From the NCBI GenBank assembly GCA_965277535.1, contig OZ255825.1, positions 1,798,001 to 1,862,000 on the forward strand: DNA of 64,000 nt. Direction: 5' to 3'. Of this stretch, positions 43,620 through 52,562 are shown in pieces. The translations under genes were made by a program, and so were the position numbers. A model generated the notes under the pieces. The model did no database searches and had not been told where the DNA came from. It was given only the letters and a program-made list of their open reading frames with translations. Origin of the DNA: Ilyomonas sp965277535. Lineage in GTDB: Bacteria > Bacteroidota > Bacteroidia > Chitinophagales > Chitinophagaceae. Numbering within the stretch: the first letter of the stretch is position 1; every line of letters begins with the position of its first letter.

Positions 43620-46019
43620 CTATTCCGTTCGTAAACTCTTTACAGGATTCGATACAGCTGCTTTTACCGCTTGAAAACTCACCGTAAGCAAGGCAATAAC
43701 AACCACCAAACCACTTACCCAGGCAAACATTTGCCACCCAATGGTGATGCGGTACGGATAGCTTTGCAGCCATTTGTTACCTGCCAGCCATGCCGTTGGA
43801 ATAGAGACGATCAAAGCGATAGCAACCAGCACAATAAAGTCTTTGGAAAGCAGCATCACAATTGCATTCACAGAAGCGCCCAACACTTTGCGAATACCGA
43901 TTTCTTTTGTGCGTTTTTCGGCAGCCATAACACTCAAGCCAAACAAGCCGATGCACGAAATAAAAATGGTAAGAACAGCACCAAACAAAAGTATCTGTTT
44001 CCACTTAGCTTCTGCTTCATAATTCTTTTGGTTTTGCTCATTTAAAAACGTGTAGGAATAAGGATTTAAGGGATAAAGTTGTTTGAATGTTTTTTGTATT
44101 TGCCGCAAACTTCCTGCTTCACTGCCCGGTTTGATTTTGATGAAAAAAGTACCATACAAATTATCATTCTTCATGGTAAACAATTGCGGCTCTATCTTTT
44201 GGTTTAATGCCAAATAATGATAGTCTTTTACTACCCCGATAACATGATAAATTTCATTGTTGTTGTAAAAGAAATTGACAATTTGTCCAAGAGGTTGTTT
44301 CCAGCCTGCCTCTTTTACAAAAGCCTCATTTACCAGGATATAATTGTTGGAATCGGAAGGATTACTGGTCAAAAAATTTCTTCCTGATTGCAAATTAATT
44401 TTCATTAACGGCAGATACGATTCATCAACCGTTTCGTAAGCAAACATGATATTGGAATCGTTGGCAAGATGGGCGCCTGTTTTCCATTGCCCGCCATTCT
44501 TTGCAGAGACATCAACAATGTTGGGATGCTTTTTTAGTTCATTTTTAAACACGGCGGCTTCGGTATGTTTCATAGGGCGGTTGTTCACCGTGATTACGTT
44601 GCTATCATCGTAACCTAAGTTTGTATTGGTCAAAAAATGAAACTGTGAATAAATGATAAACGTTGCGATGATTAAAAAAGAAGCCAAAGCAAACTGTAAT
44701 ATCACCAGCAATTTTTGCAAATAATTTTTGCCTCTTAACTGAAAGCGGCTGTATAAAGTTTCAACCGGATTGTAGCCCGATAGCACCAACGCAGGATAAA
44801 AACCAGCAAGGAAACCGGTACATAAAAACAGCAAAATATAACCGCCGATGAGCTTTGCATCAAACAGATAAGATAATGATAAAGCTTTATTTGCAAGTGT
44901 ATTAAAGAAAGGAAGAATTGCCCATGTAAGAATAAGGGCAAAAACAAAAGCAATGGTGCACAACACAAATGATTCGCCTAAAAACTGAATGATGAGTTGC
45001 TTGCGGTTGCTGCCTACCACTTTGCGAATGCCAATTTCTTTTGCCCTTTTTACCGAGCGGGCAACGGTAAGGTTTACAAAGTTGATGCAGGCAATGAGCA
45101 GCACAAACAAAGCAATGCCCGAAAGGATATAAGCATACATCGGATTGCTGCTGTTGGTTAATCCGTTTTGTGCAGGCAACTCGGTGTTCAGGTGCATGTC
45201 GGTAAACGGTTGCAGAAAGTAAGTGCCCATGCCATCGGCAGAATTACCACCATATTTTTCTATCATTTGTTTAAACGTAACCGATGCATCTTTTACATAA
45301 AAATGTTGCATTCCTTTTTCAGCAGAGGCAACATTGGCTTTATCGTTTAATACAACAAATGTGTTCAGAAAAAAATTGAACCAGTTGTCTTTGTTGGCTG
45401 CCTCTTCTTTTGATTCTTTAAAAGGCAGCAACACATTAAATTGAATGGATGAATTTTGCGGACATCTCTTAGCAACAGCCGTTACGGTGTAAGGTACAAA
45501 GGCGCTGTCATCTTTCAACATTACCATCTTACCCACTGCATGTGAGGTTCCAAATTGTTTTTTCGCAGCATCTTCCGAAAGCACTACTGAATGCGGTTCC
45601 TGTAAACAGGTTTTTGTGTCGCCTTCTATCAGCGGAAAAGTAAATGTAGAGAAGAAAGTAGAATCCACATACAACAAATCCTGCGACTGTACTTCGTTGC
45701 CAAGCTTTATATCTTCGGTTCCACTCTGAATGCGCAAGAACGATTTGATCCCCGTTACGTTTTGTGCAAATGAGGGTCCTTGAAAGTAACCTGTGTTGCC
45801 ATCTTTATGTTCAATACCATCGTGCTTTGATTTCATCACAATCCTATAAATATGATTTACGTTGTGATGAAATTGATCATAGCTCACTTCATCTTTTACA
45901 TACAACAAAATGAGCATAGCGCAGGCAAGCCCGATGCTTAATCCCAAGATATTGATGAGAGAATAAACCTTATTCCGGGTAAGATTGCGAATGGCAATTT
46001 TGAAATAGTTTTTGAACAT
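43620..46019 (-). CDS. FtsX/MacB-type ABC permease (array member 5)
   Basis: 799 residues, starting MFKNYFKIAIRNLTRNKVYS with helix 1 at GLSIGLACAMLILLYVKDEV. The extracytoplasmic segment has FGTSHAVGKMVMLKDDSAFV and VTAVAKRCPQNSSIQFNVLL. The coupling motif is KRAKEIGIRKVVGSNRKQLIIQF, then in the second half KRTKEIGIRKVLGASVNAIVMLL and VIGVVKDYHYLAL. It ends SNPVKSLRTE. The toxin-antitoxin pair lies just upstream in the opposite direction, so the 789-bp gap to member 6 breaks the otherwise tight spacing of the array. The first ~30 residues are nearly identical in pattern to member 7. Confidence 0.93.
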   Translation of the reverse strand: MFKNYFKIAIRNLTRNKVYSLINILGLSIGLACAMLILLYVKDEVSYDQFHHNVNHIYRIVMKSKHDGIEHKDGNTGYFQGPSFAQNVTGIKSFLRIQSGTEDIKLGNEVQSQDLLYVDSTFFSTFTFPLIEGDTKTCLQEPHSVVLSEDAAKKQFGTSHAVGKMVMLKDDSAFVPYTVTAVAKRCPQNSSIQFNVLLPFKESKEEAANKDNWFNFFLNTFVVLNDKANVASAEKGMQHFYVKDASVTFKQMIEKYGGNSADGMGTYFLQPFTDMHLNTELPAQNGLTNSSNPMYAYILSGIALFVLLIACINFVNLTVARSVKRAKEIGIRKVVGSNRKQLIIQFLGESFVLCTIAFVFALILTWAILPFFNTLANKALSLSYLFDAKLIGGYILLFLCTGFLAGFYPALVLSGYNPVETLYSRFQLRGKNYLQKLLVILQFALASFLIIATFIIYSQFHFLTNTNLGYDDSNVITVNNRPMKHTEAAVFKNELKKHPNIVDVSAKNGGQWKTGAHLANDSNIMFAYETVDESYLPLMKINLQSGRNFLTSNPSDSNNYILVNEAFVKEAGWKQPLGQIVNFFYNNNEIYHVIGVVKDYHYLALNQKIEPQLFTMKNDNLYGTFFIKIKPGSEAGSLRQIQKTFKQLYPLNPYSYTFLNEQNQKNYEAEAKWKQILLFGAVLTIFISCIGLFGLSVMAAEKRTKEIGIRKVLGASVNAIVMLLSKDFIVLVAIALIVSIPTAWLAGNKWLQSYPYRITIGWQMFAWVSGLVVVIALLTVSFQAVKAAVSNPVKSLRTE

Positions 46020-46048
46020 AGAAGGTGATTTATGAATGCTGATTTATG

Positions 46049-46070
46049 ACCTGCCTACCGGCAGGCAGGT
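46049..46070. repeat. ACCTGCC palindrome at the edge of the TA insertion
   Basis: The 22-base palindrome begins ACCTGCCTACC and ends GGCAGGCAGGT. Related copies are at 11116-11137 and 30713-30730. It lies between permease member 5 and the antitoxin gene. Confidence 0.7.
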
Positions 46071-46115
46071 TTATGAGGTAAGAAAATCGGGCAAAACCAA
46101 AAGGCTGATTTTTTG

Positions 46116-46123
46116 TAAATTTG
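46116..46123 (+). promoter_or_regulatory. -7 promoter element of the TA pair
   Basis: TAAATTTG matches TAnnTTTG and ends 24 bases before the antitoxin ATG. No clear -33 box is seen. Confidence 0.4.
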
Positions 46124-46147
46124 ATAGTTCAACAATGAATACTTTTT

Positions 46148-46375
46148 ATGGAACGAATTGTAATTGAAGTAAGCGATGAGACGGCGAAAGCATGGCAGGA
46201 AATGCCTTTGCAGGAGAAAGAAAACATAGAAAAAGATTTCCTTCAAAGCATTGCAGACATTGAACATAAAAGGCGTGTAGCCAAATTGAAAGAACTGCTT
46301 GACAGAGTTAGTGCACAAGCCGAAGCAAACGGCTTGACCGAAGAAATTCTTCAACAAATATTGAATGAAGAATAA
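46148..46375 (+). CDS. Putative antitoxin of a PIN-type toxin-antitoxin pair
   Basis: A 75-residue, strongly acidic and helical protein (IEVSDETAKAWQEMPLQEKE, then DFLQSIADIEHKRRVAKLKE). The N-terminus ERIVIEVSDETA could form a ribbon-helix-helix DNA-binding strand, as in small antitoxins. The following gene overlaps it by 11 bases, the usual arrangement for a toxin translated after its antitoxin. No close family name can be given. It reads against the permease genes on both sides. Confidence 0.7.
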   Translation: MERIVIEVSDETAKAWQEMPLQEKENIEKDFLQSIADIEHKRRVAKLKELLDRVSAQAEANGLTEEILQQILNEE

Positions 46376-46784
46376 CCACTTTTTCGTGATGGACACCAAT
46401 GCCCTTGTGAGCGCTTTTCTGCTACCCGCTTCTGTTTCCCGGCTTGCCTTTGATAAAGCTGCAGATGCAGGAATGATAGCCACAAGCAATGAGGCATTCG
46501 CTGAGTTTCGTGAAGTCTTTCTTCGCAAAAAGTTCAACAAATACTTGCCTTTGGTAGAACGAGCAGAAATCATTGATAGCATTAATGAAATTGTAGTTTT
46601 CTTTACTATTTCTGAAATCATCACCGACTGCCGCGACCCGAAAGACAACAAGTTTCTCGAGTTAGCGGTAAGCGCAAACGCATCCTGCATCATCACCGGT
46701 GATAACGACCTTTTGGTTTTGCATCCATATCGTAATATTTCTATCATCAACGCTTCGTATTTTATAAATCATTTTACTGTGTAA
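46365..46784 (+). CDS. PIN-domain toxin (COG1569-like ribonuclease)
   Basis: A 139-residue PIN-domain protein of the 'putative toxin component, PIN family' group (COG1569 type). Acidic active-site residues are in VMDTNALVSAF (D10), EAFAEFREVF (E50), DCRDPKDNKFLELA (D91 and D94) and IITGDNDLLVL (D113 and D115), the set that binds magnesium and cuts RNA. The antitoxin gene overlaps its start. The stop at 46784 is 25 bp from the end of permease member 6, so the pair fits tightly into the array. Acquisition of the pair by insertion is inferred from its orientation. Confidence 0.85.
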   Translation: MKNNHFFVMDTNALVSAFLLPASVSRLAFDKAADAGMIATSNEAFAEFREVFLRKKFNKYLPLVERAEIIDSINEIVVFFTISEIITDCRDPKDNKFLELAVSANASCIITGDNDLLVLHPYRNISIINASYFINHFTV

Positions 46785-46808
46785 TTCACATTCACAACTC
46801 ACCATTCA

Positions 46809-49232
46809 CTACTCGCTTCTCAAGCTCTTCACCGGGTTTGCTATGGCTGCTTTGATTGCCTGGAAACTTACTGTTAGTAATGCAATAGCAATCGCCACAA
46901 TTCCTGCAAAAACAAACACCCACCAACTGATGGTTATCCGGTAAGCAAAATCCTGCAGCCAGTTGTGCATTGCATACCCCGCAACCGGAAATGCAATAAT
47001 AGCCGCAAGGGTTACCAACCTTAAAAACTCTTTTGACAATAAAACTGCGATGCTGCTAATGCTGGCACCCAACACTTTGCGGATGCCAATTTCTTTTACG
47101 CGTTGCGTAATGGTAAAAGCAGATAAGCCAAACAGCCCAAGGCAGGCAATGAAAATAGCAATGCCAGCGAATATGCTGAAGATGGCTTCTTGTTGGTGTT
47201 CGGCTTTGTATAAATCGGCAAAACGGTCATCTAAAAAAGTATAATCGAAAGGGGTTTCGGGCAAATACGTTTTCCATGTTTTTTCTATGTGAGCTATGGC
47301 AGATGGTATGTTGCCCGATACTTTAACAGAGATTCTGTTATAACCATTCGGTACAGTAGAGGTAAGCAATACCAACGGTATGATTTGCTGATGTAGTGAT
47401 TCAAAATTAAAGTCGTTCATAACACCAATGATTTGTCCTTTCCTGTCGCCATACATGAATGGCTTTCCGATAGCCTCTTCATTAGAACGCAAGCCCAATG
47501 CACGAACCGCCGCTTCGTTAATGATAAACGAAGAAGTATCCATGCCATCAGTTCTTGAAAAGTTGTTGCCGGCAACGATGTTGATTTTATAAGCCGGTAT
47601 AAAATCTTCATCTGCCTGCACATATTTGATGTCGGCTTTGGTAGGCGCCAATGTATTGCCGTTGCTGATTTGCGAACCATCACTATCCAGTAAACGCCCC
47701 GAAGGAATGCGGCTTGATCTTGCTACTTTTTTCACGTTAGCATCGGCAAGCAAGGCAGCTTTGAAAGAAAGGAAAGAATTTTTTAAACCGGCATTATCAT
47801 TCAATGTAACAATCTGGTCTTTACTAAAGCCCAGCGACTTGTTTTGCATATACTCCAATTGCCGTATCACTACCACAGTACTGATAATTAAAATAATGGA
47901 AATAGCAAACTGCGTAACCACCAGCACTTTACGGAATGATAAGTTTGTTTTGCCCACTTTTATTGCACCTTTCAGTACTTTTACCGGCTGAAAAGACGAA
48001 AGAAAAAGGGCCGGATAGATGCCTGATAAAACACCTACTACAACAGGCACTGCAAGCAACGGCAGAAGAACAGAAGGGGTAAGTAAACTATGAATGGTAA
48101 ACGACGCACCGGAGAGATTATTAATTAGGGGGAGCACTGCCCATGTAAGGAAAAAAGAAAGAGAAGTTGCAACAGCACAAATCAATATTGACTCGCTTAA
48201 AAATTGCGTAACCAACTCTCCTTTGCCGGCGCCGATTACTTTGCGCACGCCAATTTCTTTGGCACGTAAAGCCGAGCGTGCAGTGGAAAGATTCATGTAA
48301 TTGATGCAGGCAATTAATAAAATAAACAAGGCAATGGCTGAAAAAATATATACGCGTTTGATGTCGCCGTTCTCTTCAATTTCAGAATCTTTATGCGAAT
48401 ACAAATGAATATCGGTTAGTTTTCTTAACGATAAAGAAGTCCATCTGGATGGTTGAAACTTATCGCCTTCATGCGGAACATGCCGGTTTAAAAATAAAGG
48501 AAATTGCGCTTCTAATTTTTGCGCATCATAATGCGGCGGCAAAAGCAAATAATCGTAAAACGAATTGTTGCCCCAGTTGGTCTGCAGGTTTTTTTCGCCA
48601 TAAACGGCCGAATCTTTTAACGTAGCAAACGACAGCATTACATCGGGATGCAGGTGTGCATTGGCAGGCAGCGGTTTGTAAATGCCGGTTACTTTACACG
48701 TAATCTGCTGATCCAGCTTTACCATCTTATCTATCGGGTCTTCATTACCAAAATATTTCTTTGCCATCTCTTCGGTAAGCATCACCGAATTAGGCTCGCT
48801 CAACGCAGAATTGGGATTGCCTCTTATCACTGTTGCATCAAACACCTTGAAGAAATTATCATCTATAAAATAAACATTTGGCTCATTGAATATTTTGTCC
48901 TTGTATCGAACAGCAGTATTACCCGTTGGCAATACACTGGTGATGGCTTTAATGTCTTTAAAATCGTTTTGTAACAAAGGTCCGATAGGTGGCGCAACGG
49001 CACCCAATTCTAATGAAAGCGCACCGGTTTCGGCGTTTCTGAAAGTTCGCTCTACACGGTAAATGTTATCTGCTTTTCTGTTGTATTTATCATAGCTAAG
49101 TTCATTTACAATATACAAACTTATCAGCAGGCAACAGGCAATGCCAACTGTAAGACCAAACAGGTTGATAAATGAAATAAACTTGTACCGGCGCATGTTG
49201 CGAAAAGCGATGAGCAGATAATTTTTTATCAT
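46809..49232 (-). CDS. FtsX/MacB-type ABC permease (array member 6)
   Basis: 807 residues from the ATG at 49232 (MIKNYLLIAFRNMRRYKFIS); an upstream in-frame TTG at 49241 would add three. Helix 1 is GLTVGIACCLLISLYIVNEL. The coupling motif is LRAKEIGVRKVIGAGKGELVTQF, and the second half has IIGVMNDFNFESL and QRVKEIGIRKVLGASISSIAVLL. The second extracytoplasmic domain shows SGNIPSAIAHIEKTWKTYLP. It ends ANPVKSLRSE, with S in place of T in the otherwise conserved tail. The TA pair lies just downstream. The 57-bp gap upstream leaves no room for a separate strong promoter. Confidence 0.93.
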   Translation of the reverse strand: MIKNYLLIAFRNMRRYKFISFINLFGLTVGIACCLLISLYIVNELSYDKYNRKADNIYRVERTFRNAETGALSLELGAVAPPIGPLLQNDFKDIKAITSVLPTGNTAVRYKDKIFNEPNVYFIDDNFFKVFDATVIRGNPNSALSEPNSVMLTEEMAKKYFGNEDPIDKMVKLDQQITCKVTGIYKPLPANAHLHPDVMLSFATLKDSAVYGEKNLQTNWGNNSFYDYLLLPPHYDAQKLEAQFPLFLNRHVPHEGDKFQPSRWTSLSLRKLTDIHLYSHKDSEIEENGDIKRVYIFSAIALFILLIACINYMNLSTARSALRAKEIGVRKVIGAGKGELVTQFLSESILICAVATSLSFFLTWAVLPLINNLSGASFTIHSLLTPSVLLPLLAVPVVVGVLSGIYPALFLSSFQPVKVLKGAIKVGKTNLSFRKVLVVTQFAISIILIISTVVVIRQLEYMQNKSLGFSKDQIVTLNDNAGLKNSFLSFKAALLADANVKKVARSSRIPSGRLLDSDGSQISNGNTLAPTKADIKYVQADEDFIPAYKINIVAGNNFSRTDGMDTSSFIINEAAVRALGLRSNEEAIGKPFMYGDRKGQIIGVMNDFNFESLHQQIIPLVLLTSTVPNGYNRISVKVSGNIPSAIAHIEKTWKTYLPETPFDYTFLDDRFADLYKAEHQQEAIFSIFAGIAIFIACLGLFGLSAFTITQRVKEIGIRKVLGASISSIAVLLSKEFLRLVTLAAIIAFPVAGYAMHNWLQDFAYRITISWWVFVFAGIVAIAIALLTVSFQAIKAAIANPVKSLRSE

Positions 49233-49289
49233 GGATAGCAAGTTTTATTATTTATAAATGAAAAGGGCAGGGTTTGTTTTTGCACCTAT

Positions 49290-51716
49290 TTATTCCGTTC
49301 TCAAACTCTTTATCGGGTTGGCAAGGGCAGCTTTACCTGCACGAATACATAGAATGGTAAATGCTGCAACAACCATAATAACGCCGCTTACTAAAAATAT
49401 CCACCAGTTTAATTCGGTATGATAAGCAAAGTTTTGCAGCCAGTTGTGCGTAAACCACCAGGCAATAGGAATGGCAATTACAAAAGCTATCGCAATCAGC
49501 TTTGCAAAATCGCCGGACAATAATGTTATGATTTGCGCAACGCTTGCGCCCAATACTTTGCGCACGCCAATTTCTTTGGTGCGCTGGTTGGTGATGAAAA
49601 TAATCAAGCCCAGCAAGCCAAGACAACTAATGCAAATGGCAACACCGGCAGACCAGGTTAAAAGTGTGGAAAGCTGCTCATCTTCTTTATAGAAATCAGC
49701 AATCTTTTTATCGAAGAAAGAGTAGTCAAAATCATTATCAGGATATAGCTTTTTCCAGGCAGCCTCCACGTTGATGATCGTACTTTGCCATGTGTTGGGG
49801 TTCGGCTCAAGGGCAACACTCATGGTCCAGCTATAGTTGGGTTGCGCATAATAAATAAGCGGACGAATGGCATTGCGTACCGAAGCTAAATTGAAGTCGC
49901 GCATGACGCCAACAATAGGCATTGTAGAACTTCCGAATACTACCATGTGCCCCACAGCATCGGAAGGCTGTGCAAAGCGGAGCTGTTTTGCCCCGGTTTC
50001 ATTAATCAATAATTCATTGGCTGTATCGGAAGGCATAATGTTCCTGCCTGCCATAAGTTTAATGTTATAAACACTGAGGAAACAAGTATCGCCGTTGCGC
50101 ACATCAACATTCGTTTTTACATCCTTTCCTTTTTCTTTAAACGTAATGTTGCTGCTCATTTGCCCGTTAATAGCGGGCGAAGCATTGGCAAGGCTCACCG
50201 CCTGCACCCCGGGCATGTTTTTAAGTTCCTCTTTCATCACAAACTTTTTGTTGTTGGGATGATAAAAATCAAACGGCAAAGAAAAAGTGATGATGGCATC
50301 TTTACGAAAGCCCATGTCTTTTTGTGTTGAATAGTGAATCTGTTTATCTACCACGATAACACCGATGATAAAGACTTGCGCAATCACAAACTGGAATACC
50401 AGTAACGACTGGCGAAGCCATGCAGTGCGCGTAGTGCCTGCCGTTACAAAAGCCTTGCTTTTTAATACTTTGATGGGTTGAAAGCGTGATAAAATAAAAG
50501 CCGGATATAACCCTGCTAATACACTAACTATTATTATGAGAAGCAACAGGAACAGCCATACGGAAGGCTGGCTGAATATGCTGCTGAATTGCAAGCCATC
50601 CGGTATGAAACCGGCAAACGCTTTCAGCAATAACGGCGCAATTGCAACCGATAAAATGGTAGTGAATAACGTGAGCAAAAATGTTTCGGTAAGAAACTGA
50701 AAAATGAGGCTGCTTTTGCTGCTGCCCAAGGTTTTACGAATACCGATTTCTTTAGCTCGCTGTACCGATTGCGCAGTGGAAAGATTAATAAAATTAATAG
50801 CCCCCAGCAACAATAAAAACAGGACTAAAAGAATAAGATTGTTGATGGTGCTTAGGTTTACTTTTCCTTCGAAATCAGTATTGTAATGCACATCGCTTAG
50901 CGGCTGTAAACGATGGATGGTTTTGGCATCGTCAGGGTCGGTATCATGCTTTTTAAAAATGCCTTTCAGTTGCTTGTTTATTCCTGATGCCTGAACACCC
51001 GGCAACAATTTTACAATTGTTTGAAAATTGGAATTGGTGCTGTTCCATTGCCCCCAGCCATACTTTTCTTTCAGGTCGGAACCGGATACCGTAGCCAGTG
51101 AAATAAACATCTGGTACGAAAAATCGCTGTTAGCTTCGGCCTCTTTTACTATGCCTGTCAGCGTCATAGGGAGCGTATCGTTAAAAACAATTGTTCTCCC
51201 AATCAACTGCCCTGCAGGAACATTCGGAAAGTAAAGGCTGGCGCGGCTTTCACTCAATACAAGATTGTAAGGATTATTTAGCGAAGTTGCCCGATTGCCA
51301 GCCAGCCATTGATGCGGAAACAGGCTAAAATAATTACTGTCAACAAACGCAATGCTTTCCTGTTTTTTAAAAACAGGCGCTGCATGATGATTGCCATTCG
51401 GGATGCTGATTTTAGCATTGTCATCGTTGTATTGCAGAATGAGAGAAGTGGCTTCGATGCCACTTACATTGCTTTGTACTTCCCCATGCAATGGCACCGG
51501 CACACCAGCATTTTTCCAGTTCTCGCCTTCTGATACAATGCGGTAAATTCTGTCTTTACCGGGTTCATGTTTATCAAAGCTGAAATCGTATTGAATGATG
51601 AAATAAATAATAAGCGCCGCACTAATGCCGATTGACAAACCGAACACATTAATGAGTGTTGTAAGTTTGTTTTTGCCAAAATTTCTGATAGCAGTGTTAA
51701 AATAGTTTTTAAACAT
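49290..51716 (-). CDS. FtsX/MacB-type ABC permease (array member 7)
   Basis: 808 residues. It starts MFKNYFNTAIRNFGKNKLTT, with helix 1 at GLSIGISAALIIYFIIQYDF. The first extracytoplasmic domain is distinctive (VPVPLHGEVQSNVSGIEATS, PVFKKQESIAFVDSNYFSLF). The coupling motif is QRAKEIGIRKTLGSSKSSLIFQF. The second half has IVGVMRDFNLASV and QRTKEIGVRKVLGASVAQIITLL. The tail is ANPIKSLRTE, a conservative change from V to I. Of the intact members it is among the most divergent in the substrate-facing domains. The gap to the next gene upstream is 59 bp. Confidence 0.93.
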   Translation of the reverse strand: MFKNYFNTAIRNFGKNKLTTLINVFGLSIGISAALIIYFIIQYDFSFDKHEPGKDRIYRIVSEGENWKNAGVPVPLHGEVQSNVSGIEATSLILQYNDDNAKISIPNGNHHAAPVFKKQESIAFVDSNYFSLFPHQWLAGNRATSLNNPYNLVLSESRASLYFPNVPAGQLIGRTIVFNDTLPMTLTGIVKEAEANSDFSYQMFISLATVSGSDLKEKYGWGQWNSTNSNFQTIVKLLPGVQASGINKQLKGIFKKHDTDPDDAKTIHRLQPLSDVHYNTDFEGKVNLSTINNLILLVLFLLLLGAINFINLSTAQSVQRAKEIGIRKTLGSSKSSLIFQFLTETFLLTLFTTILSVAIAPLLLKAFAGFIPDGLQFSSIFSQPSVWLFLLLLIIIVSVLAGLYPAFILSRFQPIKVLKSKAFVTAGTTRTAWLRQSLLVFQFVIAQVFIIGVIVVDKQIHYSTQKDMGFRKDAIITFSLPFDFYHPNNKKFVMKEELKNMPGVQAVSLANASPAINGQMSSNITFKEKGKDVKTNVDVRNGDTCFLSVYNIKLMAGRNIMPSDTANELLINETGAKQLRFAQPSDAVGHMVVFGSSTMPIVGVMRDFNLASVRNAIRPLIYYAQPNYSWTMSVALEPNPNTWQSTIINVEAAWKKLYPDNDFDYSFFDKKIADFYKEDEQLSTLLTWSAGVAICISCLGLLGLIIFITNQRTKEIGVRKVLGASVAQIITLLSGDFAKLIAIAFVIAIPIAWWFTHNWLQNFAYHTELNWWIFLVSGVIMVVAAFTILCIRAGKAALANPIKSLRTE

Positions 51717-51775
51717 AAAAGATGATTTTTAATTTGTGATAGCCCTTCCGACTTTCTGACATCCTGATTTCTTTC

Positions 51776-52561
51776 CTATTCTGTTCGTAAGCTCTTCACC
51801 GGGTTTGCCAGCGCAGCTTTAATAGCTTGAATGCTTATAGTAAGTATGGCAATCACAACAATGATGATAGCGGCTGATAGAAATGTTATCCAATTAATAG
51901 ATATGCGATATGCAAAGCTTTGCAACCAGATATTAGCTGCCCACCAACCCAGCGGAGATGCGATAACTACGGCAAGAATGACAAGACGCACAAAGTCTTT
52001 TCCTAACAATATTCCAAGATCACTAACATTAGCACCAAGTATTTTGCGAATACCGATTTCTTTTGTACGACGAGCTACCAGAAAAGCCGTCAATGCAAAC
52101 AATCCGATAACAGAAATAAAGATTGCCGAAAAGGTGAAAAAACTGATGATGATTTGCAGGTGCCTGTAAGAGGCAAACAGCTTTTGAAAATTATCGTCGA
52201 GAAAGGAATAACGGATTGGAAAATCAGGATCAATCTTTTTCCATGCTTTTTCTATGGATGCTACTGTCCCACTTATGTTGCTGCTCTTCATCTTTATAAG
52301 AATGGCGCCGCCCGTTTGAAATATGCATGCATGGTTCCCAACAGTATATACAACAGGCTGCACAGCATTTTCAAACCCTGATATATTAATATCTCTTACC
52401 ACGCCCACAATCTGTACAGGCACCGTATCACAGGAAGGAAATGTAATAGTTACGCCCACCGGATTTGTTATATGCAATCGTTTTGCAGCCGCTTTATTGA
52501 TAACAGCGGTACGTGTGTTTTCATCCGATATTCTTCCGTCAAATAACCTTCCTTGTAACAA
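51776..52561 (-). CDS. C-terminal part of frameshifted array permease (member 8b)
   Basis: A 261-codon frame from a TTG at 52561. It carries the second half of an array permease: LLQGRLFDGRISDENTRTAV, IVGVVRDINISGF, a MacB-like domain end, the last FtsX helices (SAIFISVIGLFALTAFLVAR) and the coupling motif RRTKEIGIRKILGANVSDLGILL. It ends ANPVKSLRTE. The start is not natural; the frame continues from the gene part at 52563-54167 once one base is removed from the homopolymer run near 52577-52587. If the frameshift is real this part would not be made from the normal start. Confidence 0.85.
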   Translation of the reverse strand: MLQGRLFDGRISDENTRTAVINKAAAKRLHITNPVGVTITFPSCDTVPVQIVGVVRDINISGFENAVQPVVYTVGNHACIFQTGGAILIKMKSSNISGTVASIEKAWKKIDPDFPIRYSFLDDNFQKLFASYRHLQIIISFFTFSAIFISVIGLFALTAFLVARRTKEIGIRKILGANVSDLGILLGKDFVRLVILAVVIASPLGWWAANIWLQSFAYRISINWITFLSAAIIIVVIAILTISIQAIKAALANPVKSLRTE

Positions 52562-52562
52562 A

